A stretch of DNA of 64,000 nt, taken from assembly GCA_002084425.1 (NCBI GenBank), contig NBLN01000005.1, positions 125,360 through 189,359 on the forward strand, in the 5' to 3' direction. A program made the translations under genes and the position numbers. This stretch comes from Desulfobacteraceae bacterium 4572_130. GTDB taxonomy: Bacteria > Desulfobacterota > Desulfobacteria > Desulfobacterales > Desulfobacteraceae. Under the pieces are notes generated by a model, which saw only the letters and a program-made list of their open reading frames with translations, ran no database searches and had not been told where the DNA came from. Shown here piece after piece: positions 1-9,380 of this stretch (its first letter is position 1; each line of letters begins with the position of its first letter).

Positions 1-423
1 AAATTAATACATACAGCATATTAAAATATTCCAAAAATTTATATGGTACAAACAAAACCATCAAAGATATGCATGTTCAATTGAAATATTCTCTAGAAAA
101 GTACAAATATTAATATATTTGTTTATTTTATTAAACCTTGCTTATTTGATATTTTATTCTATCATTTTAATGAGTTATGCTATGTTTAAATAAACAAAGG
201 AACATTATGGTTCAAAATATTGAATTTTTTTTAATTTATATAGCCTATAAAAATTATTTTCTAAGGAATAAGAAAAAAGGAGGAAATACTGGAAAAATGC
301 TTGTTTCCAAAGAAGATGTCCCGGATTTATTCTTTTTTAAAAAAACAAATTGGCAGGTGGCAAGACTTTTGCATTAATTATTGCATATATTAATATAAAA
401 TTTTTTCTCCTTTTGTTCTTATT
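1..423. other. Region without a convincing gene
   Basis: Very AT-rich. A 66-codon frame (177-377, plus) is open but has no recognisable family. Inside it, an AGGAGG at 279-284 stands 12 bases before an ATG at 297 that would give 26 residues. The spacing is long and the peptide is not recognised. The region may hold the remnant of a gene that ended before the hairpin at 424-460. Confidence 0.4.
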
Positions 424-460
424 AAAAAGGCTAGTTTGAAATTTTCAAACTAGCCTTTTT
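424..460. terminator. Bidirectional rho-independent terminator
   Basis: A near-perfect hairpin has about 18-bp arms: A5 GGCTAGTTTGAAA pairs with TTTCAAACTAGCC T5. It carries an A tract on one side and a T tract on the other, so it can stop transcription both ways. On the minus strand it lies about 100 bases after the TPR gene and probably ends the iron operon. Confidence 0.85.
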
Positions 461-563
461 AATTATAAAAACATTTTTTATATCTTAATATAATTGTAAA
501 ATTAAATTTAAAATATAGTATAGTAATATACTTACAAAACTTCCTATATTAGAGAAAAAATAA

Positions 564-1256
564 TTAAGATTTTTTTAAAGTTCCATCATAATCTTTTATT
601 TTGTCTATAACCATAGGTTTATATAAAGAATTTCCATAATCTGATATAATTTTTCCAAAAAATTTTTTGCTTATATCTTTATTTTTTGCCATCATTCCAA
701 GATTAAATAATGCTTCATCCTTTAAAAAAGAATTTTTTGCATTTATGACTTGTTTAAAATACTCTTCTGCTTTTTCATTTTTTTTTTGTGCCTGGCAAGT
801 ATTGCCAAGACAAACAAGCATAAAATTTTTCAATAAAAGATTATCTTTAAAATCTTTAAGACCAGCTAAATACATTTCATAAGCCTTATCAAAATTTGAA
901 GTCTGGTAACATATTTCTGCAAATTTGAGCCTGGCAATTTTTGCTACAGAAGTTCTAGGGTATTTATTCAAAAGCATGATAAAATCATCCTTAATAAAAT
1001 CATACCTTTCACCAGATTTTTTATCTCTATATTTACTCAAAGTTCTAGCCAAAATGTCAGAAGAGTTTTTCTCAGCAGATTTAATACTATAAACTGTTCC
1101 TATAAAAATCAAAACAACAGTTAAAACCCCACATAACATATATATAAGCTGTTTTTTATAATATTTTACATGCTCTAGTGCTTTATGTAAGAATTCTAAA
1201 AACGGATCAGGATGTTCCAGCTCTTTTTTCCGTGCATATGATATCTTATCAACCAT
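564..1256 (-). CDS. TPR-type membrane-anchored protein (YfgM-like)
   Basis: A protein of about 230 residues. It has a short charged cytoplasmic head, one membrane segment near residues 37-57 (ending around the IFIGTVYSIK stretch), and then an outer part rich in TPR-like helix pairs with alternating aromatic and alanine positions. This layout resembles YfgM/TPR_21 proteins, which act as periplasmic chaperone partners. Function here is not known. I start at the ATG at 1256 because GGAGA stands 6 bases upstream; the TTG at 1268 would put that site inside the gene. It is the last gene of the minus-strand run from the Fur-FeoA fusion, 24 bases after the SH3 gene, and is followed by the hairpin at 424-460. 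Confidence 0.7.
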   Translation of the reverse strand: MVDKISYARKKELEHPDPFLEFLHKALEHVKYYKKQLIYMLCGVLTVVLIFIGTVYSIKSAEKNSSDILARTLSKYRDKKSGERYDFIKDDFIMLLNKYPRTSVAKIARLKFAEICYQTSNFDKAYEMYLAGLKDFKDNLLLKNFMLVCLGNTCQAQKKNEKAEEYFKQVINAKNSFLKDEALFNLGMMAKNKDISKKFFGKIISDYGNSLYKPMVIDKIKDYDGTLKKS

Positions 1257-1280
1257 TTTTTTCTCCAAATCGTTTGTTAT

Positions 1281-1748
1281 TTACCATACAAGAGGTTGGT
1301 ATATCCATCCTATATCCCCATCAACATGTTCTACTTTAATCCAGCTCTTTTTTTTGCCAAGTTTTTTAAATGGAACACCATTTTCTACAGTAAAAAGAAC
1401 AGCATATTCTTTGCCAGGCCCTGAACGAACATTGCATTTATTTTTAATAGTTATAACAGAAGACAACTTACCTAAAAATGATTTATGTATCCAGCCTTTG
1501 TCTGATTCAAAATCCTTAAAATTATACCAATTTTTCTCTTTTTTAAGAATAATAACAGGATAATATTTTTCAACTTTCCATAAAACATCATATTGAGTTC
1601 CAGGACCTGAACGAATATTTACAATTTTCCCCAAAACTGATAAACGCTCTTCTGATAAAGCATATAAAGGCATAAACAAAACTATAAAAATCATAAAAAA
1701 TCCCATATACAGAACATAATTTTTTAATTTATAACTAAAACATTTCAT
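1281..1748 (-). CDS. Secreted protein with two SH3b domains
   Basis: 155 residues. An N-terminal hydrophobic segment (about residues 12-31, ending PLYALSEE) looks like a signal peptide or anchor. Two bacterial SH3 domains follow. Each opens with the diagnostic NIRSGPGTQYD or NVRSGPGKEYA motif and closes with a GW-[IV] motif (GWIHKSF, GWIYQPL). SH3b domains usually bind peptidoglycan or peptides in the periplasm. An AGGA stands 8 bases before the ATG. It lies 27 bases after feoB and just before the TPR gene, so the three are probably cotranscribed. A direct role in iron uptake is not shown. The pairing of SH3 and TPR proteins suggests an envelope function. Confidence 0.8.
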   Translation of the reverse strand: MKCFSYKLKNYVLYMGFFMIFIVLFMPLYALSEERLSVLGKIVNIRSGPGTQYDVLWKVEKYYPVIILKKEKNWYNFKDFESDKGWIHKSFLGKLSSVITIKNKCNVRSGPGKEYAVLFTVENGVPFKKLGKKKSWIKVEHVDGDIGWIYQPLVW

Positions 1749-1775
1749 ATATAAATCCTATTTTTATAAAAATTA

Positions 1776-3938
1776 TCATCCAAATCCTAGAAATACCCCT
1801 CCCTGATATACCAAAAATGACATAGTCCACGCAACAAATGTTGTATAAAAAAGATTGAAAAATGCCCAATTTATTGAAACTTCTTTCCAGATTGTAATTA
1901 TAGTAGCAAAGCATGGGATATAAAGAAGAACAAAAACCATCATTGAAAGAGCTGAAAGACAAGTCATTCCTGACCTAGAAATAGCATTGCCCAAGTCTTC
2001 TTTTTCTACCCCATATAAAATTCCCATTGTACTTACCACCACTTCTTTAGCAACCAGACCAGTTACAATAGCAATACCTGATAACCAGTTGATTCCCACA
2101 GGAGCAAGTAATGGTTCAATACCTTTGCCAAGCATTCCAATATATGACTTTGAAATTCTTTCCTGCTCTTTTGTTTCTTCAATGATTTGAATTTTTCCCT
2201 TTAATTCTTTTTTAAGCCTTTGTTTATTTGTTTTATCAGAAGATGCAATTTTTTGACTATATTCAATCTTTATATCATTTATTGCTTTAGAATAATCAGA
2301 AGTAAATTGAATATTTTGAGGAAATGTGAAAAGAAACCAAATTATTATTGAACCTAGAAGAATAACGCCTCCCATCTTTTTTAAAAACATTTTACTGCGT
2401 TCCCACATATGAATTATAAGGCTTTTTAGCATTGGTACTCTATAGGGAGGAAGCTCCATAACAAAGGGAGCATCTTCACCCTTTAAAAGAGTTGCCTTTA
2501 AAAACTTGCTGGATAAAATAGCAATAAAAATACCTGTAAGATAAAGTCCAAATATTACAGTGCCTGCTTTGTCTTTAAAAAAAATACCAGCAAGCATAAT
2601 ATAAACTGGCAATCTGGCAGAGCATGACATAAATGGTGTTATTATTATTGTAAGAATTCTATCTTTTTCACTCTCAAGCATACGGGTTGCCATAATTGCA
2701 GGCACACTACAACCAAAACCCATTAACATTGGTATAAAAGATTTGCCATGAAGTCCTGCTATATGCATAATTCGATCCATAAGAAATGCCACCCTTGCCA
2801 TATAACCTGTATCTTCAAACAGGGCAATACAAAAAAACAATATTAGGATATTAGGCAGAAATACAATCACACTTCCAATACCTGCTATAATACCATTTAA
2901 TATGAGATCTTTAATTATAGAATCAGAAAGACTAGTATCAATAAAAGATGAGATAAGAGATACTCCTGAACTAATCCACTCCATTGGATAACTTCCCAGG
3001 GAGAATGTAAGCTCAAACATTAACCATATAAAAAAAATAAATATAGGAAAACCAAGAAATTTATTAGTTAAAACAAGATCTATATTGCGTGATATATCAA
3101 TACGCTTTCTAATAGAAACAAAAACTGTTTCTTTAATAATTCCTGCAATAAAACCATATCTATCATCCGTTAATACAATTTCAGGCTCATCCTTAAAAAA
3201 AAAATTTATTCGTGCCCTATATTTATCCGCAAGATTTATAAGATCATCAATTTTATTCTGATGTATTTTTTTAAGTTTCTCAATTATATCTTTGTCATTT
3301 TCAAGCAACTTTATAGCTATCCATCTTTTAGGATAGGAAACAAGGCTTAATGATTTTTTTTCAATATTTTTTTTAAGATTTGAAATTAGGTATTCAATTT
3401 CTCTATTGTATTTAACCTTTCTTTTTTTGGGGGACAGGGAAAATGATTCAGCTTCTTTTATGATTGTATTAATAATAAGCTCTGTCCCCTGTCCTTTATT
3501 TCCAACAGTAAATATCACAGGCAAATTAAGAAGTTCTGATAATTTTGTTTTATTTATACTTATTCCCCTGGCTTTTGCAATATCAGCCATATTAAGTGCA
3601 AACACAACAGGACAATCAAGCTCTATAATTTGCATGGCAAGATAAAGACTTCTTTCAAGATTTGCAGAATCAATAATATTAACAATAACATCAGGTTTTT
3701 CATTTAAGATAAAATCTCTTACTGCAATTTCCTCAATAGAAAAAGGTGTAAGACTGTAAGTGCCAGGAAGATCAACAATTTTTAAGTTATACCCATTTTT
3801 TTTAATGTACCCCTCTTTTTTCTCCACAGTTACTCCAGGCCAATTACCAACCTTTTGGCGGGCACCGGTAAGATTATTAAATATTGTAGTCTTACCTGAG
3901 TTGGGATTTCCCGCAAGTGCTATTGTAAGCTTTTTCAT
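1776..3938 (-). CDS. feoB: Ferrous iron transporter FeoB
   Basis: About 720 residues, usual for FeoB. It is an inner-membrane Fe(II) transporter with an N-terminal G domain: G1 GNPNSGKT (about residues 10-17), G3 DLPGT (about 56-60) and G4 NMAD (about 126-129). A helical spacer and two gate domains of membrane helices follow, with the conserved FIPMLMGFGCSVPAIMATR segment and a second gate near ITPFMSCSARLPVY. The start is the ATG at 3938: AGGAA lies 7 bases upstream and the upstream gene stops at 3941, two bases before. An in-frame ATG at 3953 would overlap the upstream gene and has no binding site. No feoC follows; FeoA is fused to the upstream regulator. Confidence 0.96.
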   Translation of the reverse strand: MKKLTIALAGNPNSGKTTIFNNLTGARQKVGNWPGVTVEKKEGYIKKNGYNLKIVDLPGTYSLTPFSIEEIAVRDFILNEKPDVIVNIIDSANLERSLYLAMQIIELDCPVVFALNMADIAKARGISINKTKLSELLNLPVIFTVGNKGQGTELIINTIIKEAESFSLSPKKRKVKYNREIEYLISNLKKNIEKKSLSLVSYPKRWIAIKLLENDKDIIEKLKKIHQNKIDDLINLADKYRARINFFFKDEPEIVLTDDRYGFIAGIIKETVFVSIRKRIDISRNIDLVLTNKFLGFPIFIFFIWLMFELTFSLGSYPMEWISSGVSLISSFIDTSLSDSIIKDLILNGIIAGIGSVIVFLPNILILFFCIALFEDTGYMARVAFLMDRIMHIAGLHGKSFIPMLMGFGCSVPAIMATRMLESEKDRILTIIITPFMSCSARLPVYIMLAGIFFKDKAGTVIFGLYLTGIFIAILSSKFLKATLLKGEDAPFVMELPPYRVPMLKSLIIHMWERSKMFLKKMGGVILLGSIIIWFLFTFPQNIQFTSDYSKAINDIKIEYSQKIASSDKTNKQRLKKELKGKIQIIEETKEQERISKSYIGMLGKGIEPLLAPVGINWLSGIAIVTGLVAKEVVVSTMGILYGVEKEDLGNAISRSGMTCLSALSMMVFVLLYIPCFATIITIWKEVSINWAFFNLFYTTFVAWTMSFLVYQGGVFLGFG

Positions 3939-3940
3939 TT

Positions 3941-4918
3941 TTATTTCCTGCATTTTATATTCTGCACGCTGATATTTGCAGCTTCTTTAACACGCAAAGA
4001 AACATGATATCCCTTAACTACTAATTCAATAGGATCTTTTAAAGGAGCATATTTTTCTACAAAAACTTTTGTTCCTCTGTTCATACCCATTTCAAGAAGT
4101 CTTCTACGTAAAACACTTTTTCCTGATACCTTTACAATAGTACCTTCCTGACCCTGTTTCATTTCACTTAATAATATATTGGGACAACAAAATTTTTTAT
4201 TATCAGCAAAATTATTAAGTTCATTGGAATAAATAGAAATTTTATTTGAAGGATATACCATTATTTTGCTAGCAAATCCCCGCCCTAGTATAAACCTACT
4301 TTCTCCAACAGCAATTACAAGTTGTCCGCCTCTTTGTACTGAGATTACCTCAATAGTTTCTCCAATTTTAATTCCCATAGAAGCACATCTTATTTGAATT
4401 TTCCTGCCACCTTGAAATTTGTTTATTAAAAAAAATTCTCCTTGTTTTGCCAGAGCAAGAGACATAACAAAAGATCTATTATCAAGACATTTAGAGCACA
4501 AACCATATATTTCCATTTTATGCTGAAGCATTTGAAAACCATATGCCCTGGCAATATGAACTTGCTGCAACTCTATTTTTTCATCTTTAAATTCAATTAT
4601 TTTTTCACATTTAATACATACCATGTGATCATGATGCATACCAAGATGTCTGTGTTCATAACGTAAAATTCCATCATTGAATTTAACAGTATTGGCAAAT
4701 CCAAATTTACATAAAAGAGTCATAGTTTCAGTAACAAAATCTAGATCCAGAAAAATATTGTCTTGATTAAGCCTTTTTGTAATCTCTTGAGAGCTCTCAT
4801 GGCTTTCGCTTTTTAAAAAAGATTCCAACACCTGAAATCTTTTATCAAATTGATCCACTCCTTGTTCCCTAAAAAGCTTTTTAAACTGCTTTTTTTCTTG
4901 TTCATGTATGATATTCAT
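3941..4918 (-). CDS. Fur-family regulator fused to two FeoA domains
   Basis: 325 residues in three parts. Residues about 1-148 are a Fur-type metalloregulator: a winged helix, then the HHDHMVCIKCEK metal motif (H95, H96, H98, C101, C104) and a second CxxC pair (C141, C144). Residues about 150-222 and 249-319 are two FeoA-like SH3 domains, each with the RxxxMG[IM] turn (RCASMGIKIG, RLLEMGMNRG). Fur normally senses iron and represses, and FeoA normally supports FeoB at the membrane. One chain combining both suggests direct coupling of sensing with transport. It is the first gene of the operon and ends two bases before feoB. An AGGA precedes the ATG. The frame is continuous, so this is not two genes misread. 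Confidence 0.9.
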   Translation of the reverse strand: MNIIHEQEKKQFKKLFREQGVDQFDKRFQVLESFLKSESHESSQEITKRLNQDNIFLDLDFVTETMTLLCKFGFANTVKFNDGILRYEHRHLGMHHDHMVCIKCEKIIEFKDEKIELQQVHIARAYGFQMLQHKMEIYGLCSKCLDNRSFVMSLALAKQGEFFLINKFQGGRKIQIRCASMGIKIGETIEVISVQRGGQLVIAVGESRFILGRGFASKIMVYPSNKISIYSNELNNFADNKKFCCPNILLSEMKQGQEGTIVKVSGKSVLRRRLLEMGMNRGTKVFVEKYAPLKDPIELVVKGYHVSLRVKEAANISVQNIKCRK

Positions 4919-5319
4919 ATATTCAAATTCCTGTTTCTATAATTCTAAAGAACCAACATTATTAAATAATACATATTCACTTTGTTTGCAAAAACAATTT
5001 AAAGACTAAATCCACCGCATAATCTTTTTTAGACCTAATTAAAAGCATAATTTAAACATTTTTTTCAAAATTTAAACTAGTTTTTTAACTAATTATATTT
5101 TTTTATAGCTTAAAATAATCATAATATCTAATTTAAAACGCATTTGCTCCATAACAATTAATTTTTTGTTTAAAATATTAATAATGTTCAAATGATTGAT
5201 ATTATTTTACATGCGTTGCTACTGCTAAATGTTTGTTTTTAGTTGAAAATTTTAAAAAAATATTGTAATAATAAATTTTTTTAGGGTTTTATTTAAAATT
5301 TTATAAGGATGGGAAAACA
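4919..5319. promoter_or_regulatory. Divergent control region (iron operon / HU gene)
   Basis: A gene-free stretch of 401 bases between divergent genes must hold promoters for both. A palindrome with six-base arms, ATTATT-A-AATAAT (4958-4970), lies about 40 bases upstream of the Fur-FeoA start and is a candidate autoregulatory Fur-type site. In such AT-rich DNA it could also be chance. A clear ribosome binding site (AAGGATGGG) precedes the HU start at 5320. Confidence 0.4.
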
Positions 5320-5595
5320 ATGAATTTACTTGAAGTAATTTCCGCTCTTAGAAAAGAAAGAGGTATGACAAAAACTAATGCAAGTAAGGCTGTAAGAATC
5401 TTCTTTAACTCCATAAAAGAAGCATTTGAAAAAGGAGATAGAGTTGAAATAAGAGAATTTTGTTCTTTTTTTATGAAGGATTATAAATCCTATACGGCAA
5501 TAAATCCAAGAACTAAGGAAAAAATTTTTATTGGGAAAAAAAGACTGCCTTTTTTCAAATGTAGTAAAAAATTAAGAGAGAAGGTAAACTCTTAA
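5320..5595 (+). CDS. HU/IHF-family DNA-bending protein
   Basis: 91 residues, the family's usual size. It has two N-terminal helices, then the beta-arm region with the family signature rewritten as AINPRTKEKI (usually GRNPKTGE), and ends in the basic helix KCSKKLREKV. Such proteins bend DNA as dimers in nucleoid structure, recombination or regulation. The sequence is slightly closer to IHF beta than to HU, but I cannot settle the subtype. AAGGATGGG lies six bases before the ATG. It ends three bases before holB, so the two are probably cotranscribed. Confidence 0.9.
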   Translation: MNLLEVISALRKERGMTKTNASKAVRIFFNSIKEAFEKGDRVEIREFCSFFMKDYKSYTAINPRTKEKIFIGKKRLPFFKCSKKLREKVNS

Positions 5596-5598
5596 AGA

Positions 5599-6633
5599 AT
5601 GTCTGTTAATATAACAGAAACTATGTATGATTTTTCTCATATTCAAGAAAAAGTTTATTTTACTTTAAAAAATATTATTGAAAAAAGAAAAATACCAAAT
5701 GCTTTGCTTTTTACAGGAAACAAAGGTACAGGCAAACAAACTGCAGCAATGCTTTTTGCACAAACAATTAACTGCTATTTAAAAAAAAATTCCCTTACAA
5801 AAAAATCATGTGATAAATGCAAGTCATGTAAAAAAATAATATCAGGTATGCATCCTGATATTATTCTTATCTCACCCCAAAAAGAAAAAATCCTGATTGA
5901 ACAAATAAGAGGACTTTATTCTTTTGTTTCAGGCAGACCCCATGAAGCAAAAATGCGCATGATTTTAATCATAGATGCTGATAAAATGAATAATCAAGCA
6001 TCTAATGCTCTTTTAAAAATTCTTGAAGAGCCTTTTGAAAAAACTTTTTTTATTTTACTTGCAGAAAAACTTACCAAGCTTATCCCAACTATTATTTCTA
6101 GATGCAGGCATATAAGATTTATGCCAATATCATACAAAAATATTAAACATATACTTATAAATGATTATAATATTAATAAAAAACTAGCTTCTATTACTGC
6201 ACTAGCTTCCCAGAGCAATCTTAAAAAAGCTCTTATGCTTGTTAACAAATCACAAAACAAGGAAGCTATAGACTGGATTAAAAGAAGAGAATGGCTTATA
6301 AAAGAAATCTCATCTATTATTGTAAAAAAAAATATTTCTGACAGATTAAAAGCTCTTCCTCTATCTGAAAAATTAAGCAGGGAACCTGAACTTTTAAAAG
6401 ATTCTATCTTAATTATTAGAACATGGTTTAGAGATATTGCTATTTTTAGATTCATTCCAGATCATGTAATTAATTCTGATTTTAAAAAAATATTAAAAAA
6501 TATTAATGAAAATATATCTGTGCAAGATGCAATAACATGGCTTAAAGAACTTCATAAGGTTGAAAAAAAAATAGATTCCAACGCAATCATCAGGCTGACT
6601 TTAGAACATTTTTTTTTAAAGATAACAATTTAG
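5599..6633 (+). CDS. holB: DNA polymerase III delta' subunit
   Basis: 344 residues. A clamp-loader AAA+ protein with Walker A GNKGTGKQ (about residues 41-48), a four-cysteine zinc module (C59, C71, C74, C77), the sensor-1 region with ASNALLKILEEP, and the SRC arginine-finger motif (ISRCRHIRF). Delta' works with the tau/gamma and delta subunits to load the sliding clamp. The Walker A ends KQT rather than KTT or KST; many delta' subunits do not bind ATP, so this is not alarming. It starts three bases after the HU gene and is followed by ricT and metG, an order common in many bacteria. A copy of repeat B follows about 25 bases after its stop. Confidence 0.93.
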   Translation: MSVNITETMYDFSHIQEKVYFTLKNIIEKRKIPNALLFTGNKGTGKQTAAMLFAQTINCYLKKNSLTKKSCDKCKSCKKIISGMHPDIILISPQKEKILIEQIRGLYSFVSGRPHEAKMRMILIIDADKMNNQASNALLKILEEPFEKTFFILLAEKLTKLIPTIISRCRHIRFMPISYKNIKHILINDYNINKKLASITALASQSNLKKALMLVNKSQNKEAIDWIKRREWLIKEISSIIVKKNISDRLKALPLSEKLSREPELLKDSILIIRTWFRDIAIFRFIPDHVINSDFKKILKNINENISVQDAITWLKELHKVEKKIDSNAIIRLTLEHFFLKITI

Positions 6634-6654
6634 TAAAAAATTAATTTTAATAAC

Positions 6655-6985
6655 ATTCTAAGAACTCTCCATATAATCTAAACCTAGTATTCTTTCAAGA
6701 TTTCAATATGCTAACTACAAGATAGAGTACTTGGCTATCAGTATTATAGCAACTGCGCAAAGCATGAAAGAATATTAAGATATCTTTACACCTTTGAATA
6801 ATTAATTTCTTAAATATATGAATATTTCTATATTTTTTTAAATTATTATTCTTATGGTTTTTTTAGATTTTATCCAAAAAGCAAAAATAATATTTTTCAA
6901 ATTATTTCACAATCTGCTTGTATATGGTTTACTTAGTTACCTATATTTAAAATTCGAATTTTTACGGAACTAGAAAAATTCACAA
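6655..6985 (+). repeat. Composite repeat: B arms around an A fragment
   Basis: The left B arm begins near AGAACTCTCCATAT (6661) and continues with CTAGTATTCTTTCAAG. A shortened A copy (6748-6780) has GCATGAAAGAATATTAAG. The right B arm (about 6880-6985) has TTGTATATGGTTTACTTAG and ends in TTTTTACGG. It fills nearly all of the holB-ricT gap. Similarity was judged by eye. Confidence 0.6.
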
Positions 6986-6994
6986 GGGGGAAAT

Positions 6995-7777
6995 ATGATA
7001 AAAGTTGTAGGCATAAAATTCAAACCTACTGGTAAAACATATGATTTTGAATGTACTTTTCTTGATTTTAATATTGGAGATAAAGTTATTGTTACAACAG
7101 AACAAGGGATAGAATTGGGAACAGTAGCTGTTTCTCCCGCCCTTCTTAAAAAAGAAAAACAGCAAAAGGTACTTAAGCAAGTGCTGCGCGTTGCAACAGA
7201 AAATGATTTTCAAAAAAAAGAAGAAAACAAAAAATTGGAAAACAAAGCTTTTCACTTTTGCCAGAAGCGTATTAAAAAGCAAAAAATAAAAATGAATCTT
7301 TTTTCAGTTCAAAGTACATTTGACTTAACCAAACTTACTTTTTTTTATACTGCTGATGGCAGAGTTGATTTTAGAGAACTTGTAAAAGAACTTGTAAAAA
7401 AATATTATACTCGCATTGAAATGCGCCAGGTGGGTATAAGAAATCAATCGAAAGAATGCGGTGGACTAGGCAAATGCGGTAGAGAAATCTGTTGCACCTG
7501 TTTTTTAAAAAAATTTGATTCCGTATCTATTAAAATGGCAAAAAGACAGAACCTATCCTTAAATCCTACTAAAATATCAGGGCTTTGTGGACGACTTATG
7601 TGCTGCCTTACATTTGAAGATAAAATATACAAAGAATTAAAAAAAAAAATGCCTAGAATTGGTAAAATAATTAATACCCCAGAAGGAAAAGGCACAGTAA
7701 TCCGCCAAAACATATTAAAACAAAGCATAACACTAGGTTTTGAGGATAAGTCTGAAATTGAAATCTATCAACAATAA
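6995..7777 (+). CDS. ricT: PSP1/RicT (YaaT) domain protein
   Basis: 260 residues. It has the PSP1 C-terminal domain with the cysteine pattern of RicT: C155, C161 and C166/C167/C169 (GKCGREICCTC), then C198 and C203/C204 (GLCGRLMCC). In Bacillus RicT joins RicA and RicF in an iron-sulfur complex that acts with RNase Y. The role outside Firmicutes is not established. Its place between holB and metG is the widely conserved arrangement and supports the call. GGGGG lies 7 bases before the ATG. metG starts 11 bases after its stop. Confidence 0.9.
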   Translation: MIKVVGIKFKPTGKTYDFECTFLDFNIGDKVIVTTEQGIELGTVAVSPALLKKEKQQKVLKQVLRVATENDFQKKEENKKLENKAFHFCQKRIKKQKIKMNLFSVQSTFDLTKLTFFYTADGRVDFRELVKELVKKYYTRIEMRQVGIRNQSKECGGLGKCGREICCTCFLKKFDSVSIKMAKRQNLSLNPTKISGLCGRLMCCLTFEDKIYKELKKKMPRIGKIINTPEGKGTVIRQNILKQSITLGFEDKSEIEIYQQ

Positions 7778-7788
7778 AAGAATGAAAA

Positions 7789-9369
7789 ATGAATAAAAAT
7801 ATTTTTTTTACTACACCAATTTATTATGTAAATGCAAAACCTCATATAGGACATGCATACACAACTATTATCACTGATGTTATAGTTAGATTTAGCCAAA
7901 TGAACTCATATAAAACATATTTTCTCACAGGAACAGATGAGCATGGTGATAAAATTGTTGACGCAGCAAAAAAAGAAAATACAACTCCAAAAGACTATGT
8001 AGACAAAATAAGCTCTCTTTTTCAAAACCTATTGCCTATATTAAATATAAATAATAATGATTTTATAAGAACTACTAATCTTAAGCATATAAAGGTAGTT
8101 GAGAAAATTTTGTTAAAAATTTATGATTCAGGAGATATTTATTTTAGTGAATATGAGGGAATATATTGTTTTGGGTGTGAAAGATTTTACCAAGAACGAG
8201 AGCTTGTTAATGGAAAATGCCCTGATCATGGTATTAAACCTATAAAAATAAAAGAATCAAATTATTTTTTTAAAATGAGTAAATACCAGGATTGGCTTAT
8301 TGAACATATAAAAACTCATCCTAATTTTATAAGACCTGAACAATATAAAAATGAAATACTTTCTTTTTTAAAGGAGCCTTTAGAGGACCTTTGTATATCA
8401 AGACCAAAATCACGCCTGACATGGGGAATTACACTTCCCTTTGACCATGATTATATAACATATGTATGGTTTGATGCTCTTGTAAATTATATTTCAGCCC
8501 TGGGATATCCGAATGGAAAGCTTTTTAACAAATTTTGGCCTCATACAAAACATTTTGTTGCAAAGGATATAATCAAACCCCATGGAATTTACTGGCCTAT
8601 TATACTTAAAGCAGCAGGCATTGAACTTTATGAAAGCTTGAATGTTCATGGATTTTGGAATGTTTCCGGCAGCAAAATGTCAAAAAGTATTGGAAATGTA
8701 ACAGATCCTATTGAAATTATTGATATTTATGGAGTTGATTCATTGAGATATTTTTTCCTGAGAGAAATGGTGTTTGGGCTTGACTCTAATTTTACTCAAG
8801 ATGCTGTTGTTCATAGAATTAATTCAGATCTTGCCAATGATCTTGGAAATCTTTTTTCCAGAGTTCTTGCTATGAATTATAAATATTTTAAAGGACTTAT
8901 ACCAGAAACAGACTCTGAAATTGAAAAAGAAAAAAAATTGTCCCTTAAAAGTCATGGGGAAAAAGCTATTGAAATTTTTAAAAAAAACATGGAAGATTTT
9001 AAGTTTCATAAAGGCATAACTGCTGTTTGGAATTTTATTAATATAATGAATAAATATATTGATGAAAATGCACCATGGACTCTTGCCAAGGATGAATCAA
9101 AAAAGAAATGGCTTCAAACAGTTATATATAATCTTATTGAAGGATTAAGAGTTCTTGCTTGTATCCTTTATCCAATTATGCCAGAAAGCTCAATAAAGAT
9201 GCAGACTCTTCTTAAAATTGAGAAAAAAAATAAAGAATTTTATACTATAGAAGAAATTATTCCATGGAATCAAATAATCCCAAAAACAAAACTTGAGAAA
9301 TCTCCTATCCTTTTTCCTAAAATTGATACTGATAAATTAAATGCAAAGAAACAAAAATTATCCAGATAG
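7789..9369 (+). CDS. metG: Methionyl-tRNA synthetase
   Basis: 526 residues. A class I aminoacyl-tRNA synthetase with the HIGH signature PHIGH (residues 18-22), KMSKS (296-300), and a zinc knuckle of one CxxC plus one CxxH pair (C127, C130, C144, H147). The WFDAL and INSDLANDLGNL segments match the family. It ends shortly after the anticodon-binding helices and has no C-terminal EMAP-like tRNA-binding domain, so it is the short form. Translation starts 11 bases after ricT. A copy of repeat A follows about 12 bases after its stop. Confidence 0.97.
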   Translation: MNKNIFFTTPIYYVNAKPHIGHAYTTIITDVIVRFSQMNSYKTYFLTGTDEHGDKIVDAAKKENTTPKDYVDKISSLFQNLLPILNINNNDFIRTTNLKHIKVVEKILLKIYDSGDIYFSEYEGIYCFGCERFYQERELVNGKCPDHGIKPIKIKESNYFFKMSKYQDWLIEHIKTHPNFIRPEQYKNEILSFLKEPLEDLCISRPKSRLTWGITLPFDHDYITYVWFDALVNYISALGYPNGKLFNKFWPHTKHFVAKDIIKPHGIYWPIILKAAGIELYESLNVHGFWNVSGSKMSKSIGNVTDPIEIIDIYGVDSLRYFFLREMVFGLDSNFTQDAVVHRINSDLANDLGNLFSRVLAMNYKYFKGLIPETDSEIEKEKKLSLKSHGEKAIEIFKKNMEDFKFHKGITAVWNFINIMNKYIDENAPWTLAKDESKKKWLQTVIYNLIEGLRVLACILYPIMPESSIKMQTLLKIEKKNKEFYTIEEIIPWNQIIPKTKLEKSPILFPKIDTDKLNAKKQKLSR

Positions 9370-9380
9370 TCATACAGCAA

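Noticed and set aside
177-377. 66-residue plus-strand frame, and the 26-residue frame at 297 behind AGGAGG
   Set aside because: No family likeness, biased low-complexity composition, and poor spacing of the Shine-Dalgarno sequence.
5040-5300. Possible tRNA or small RNA in the divergent region
   Set aside because: No cloverleaf, no T-loop GTTCRA in context and no terminator; only AT-rich sequence.
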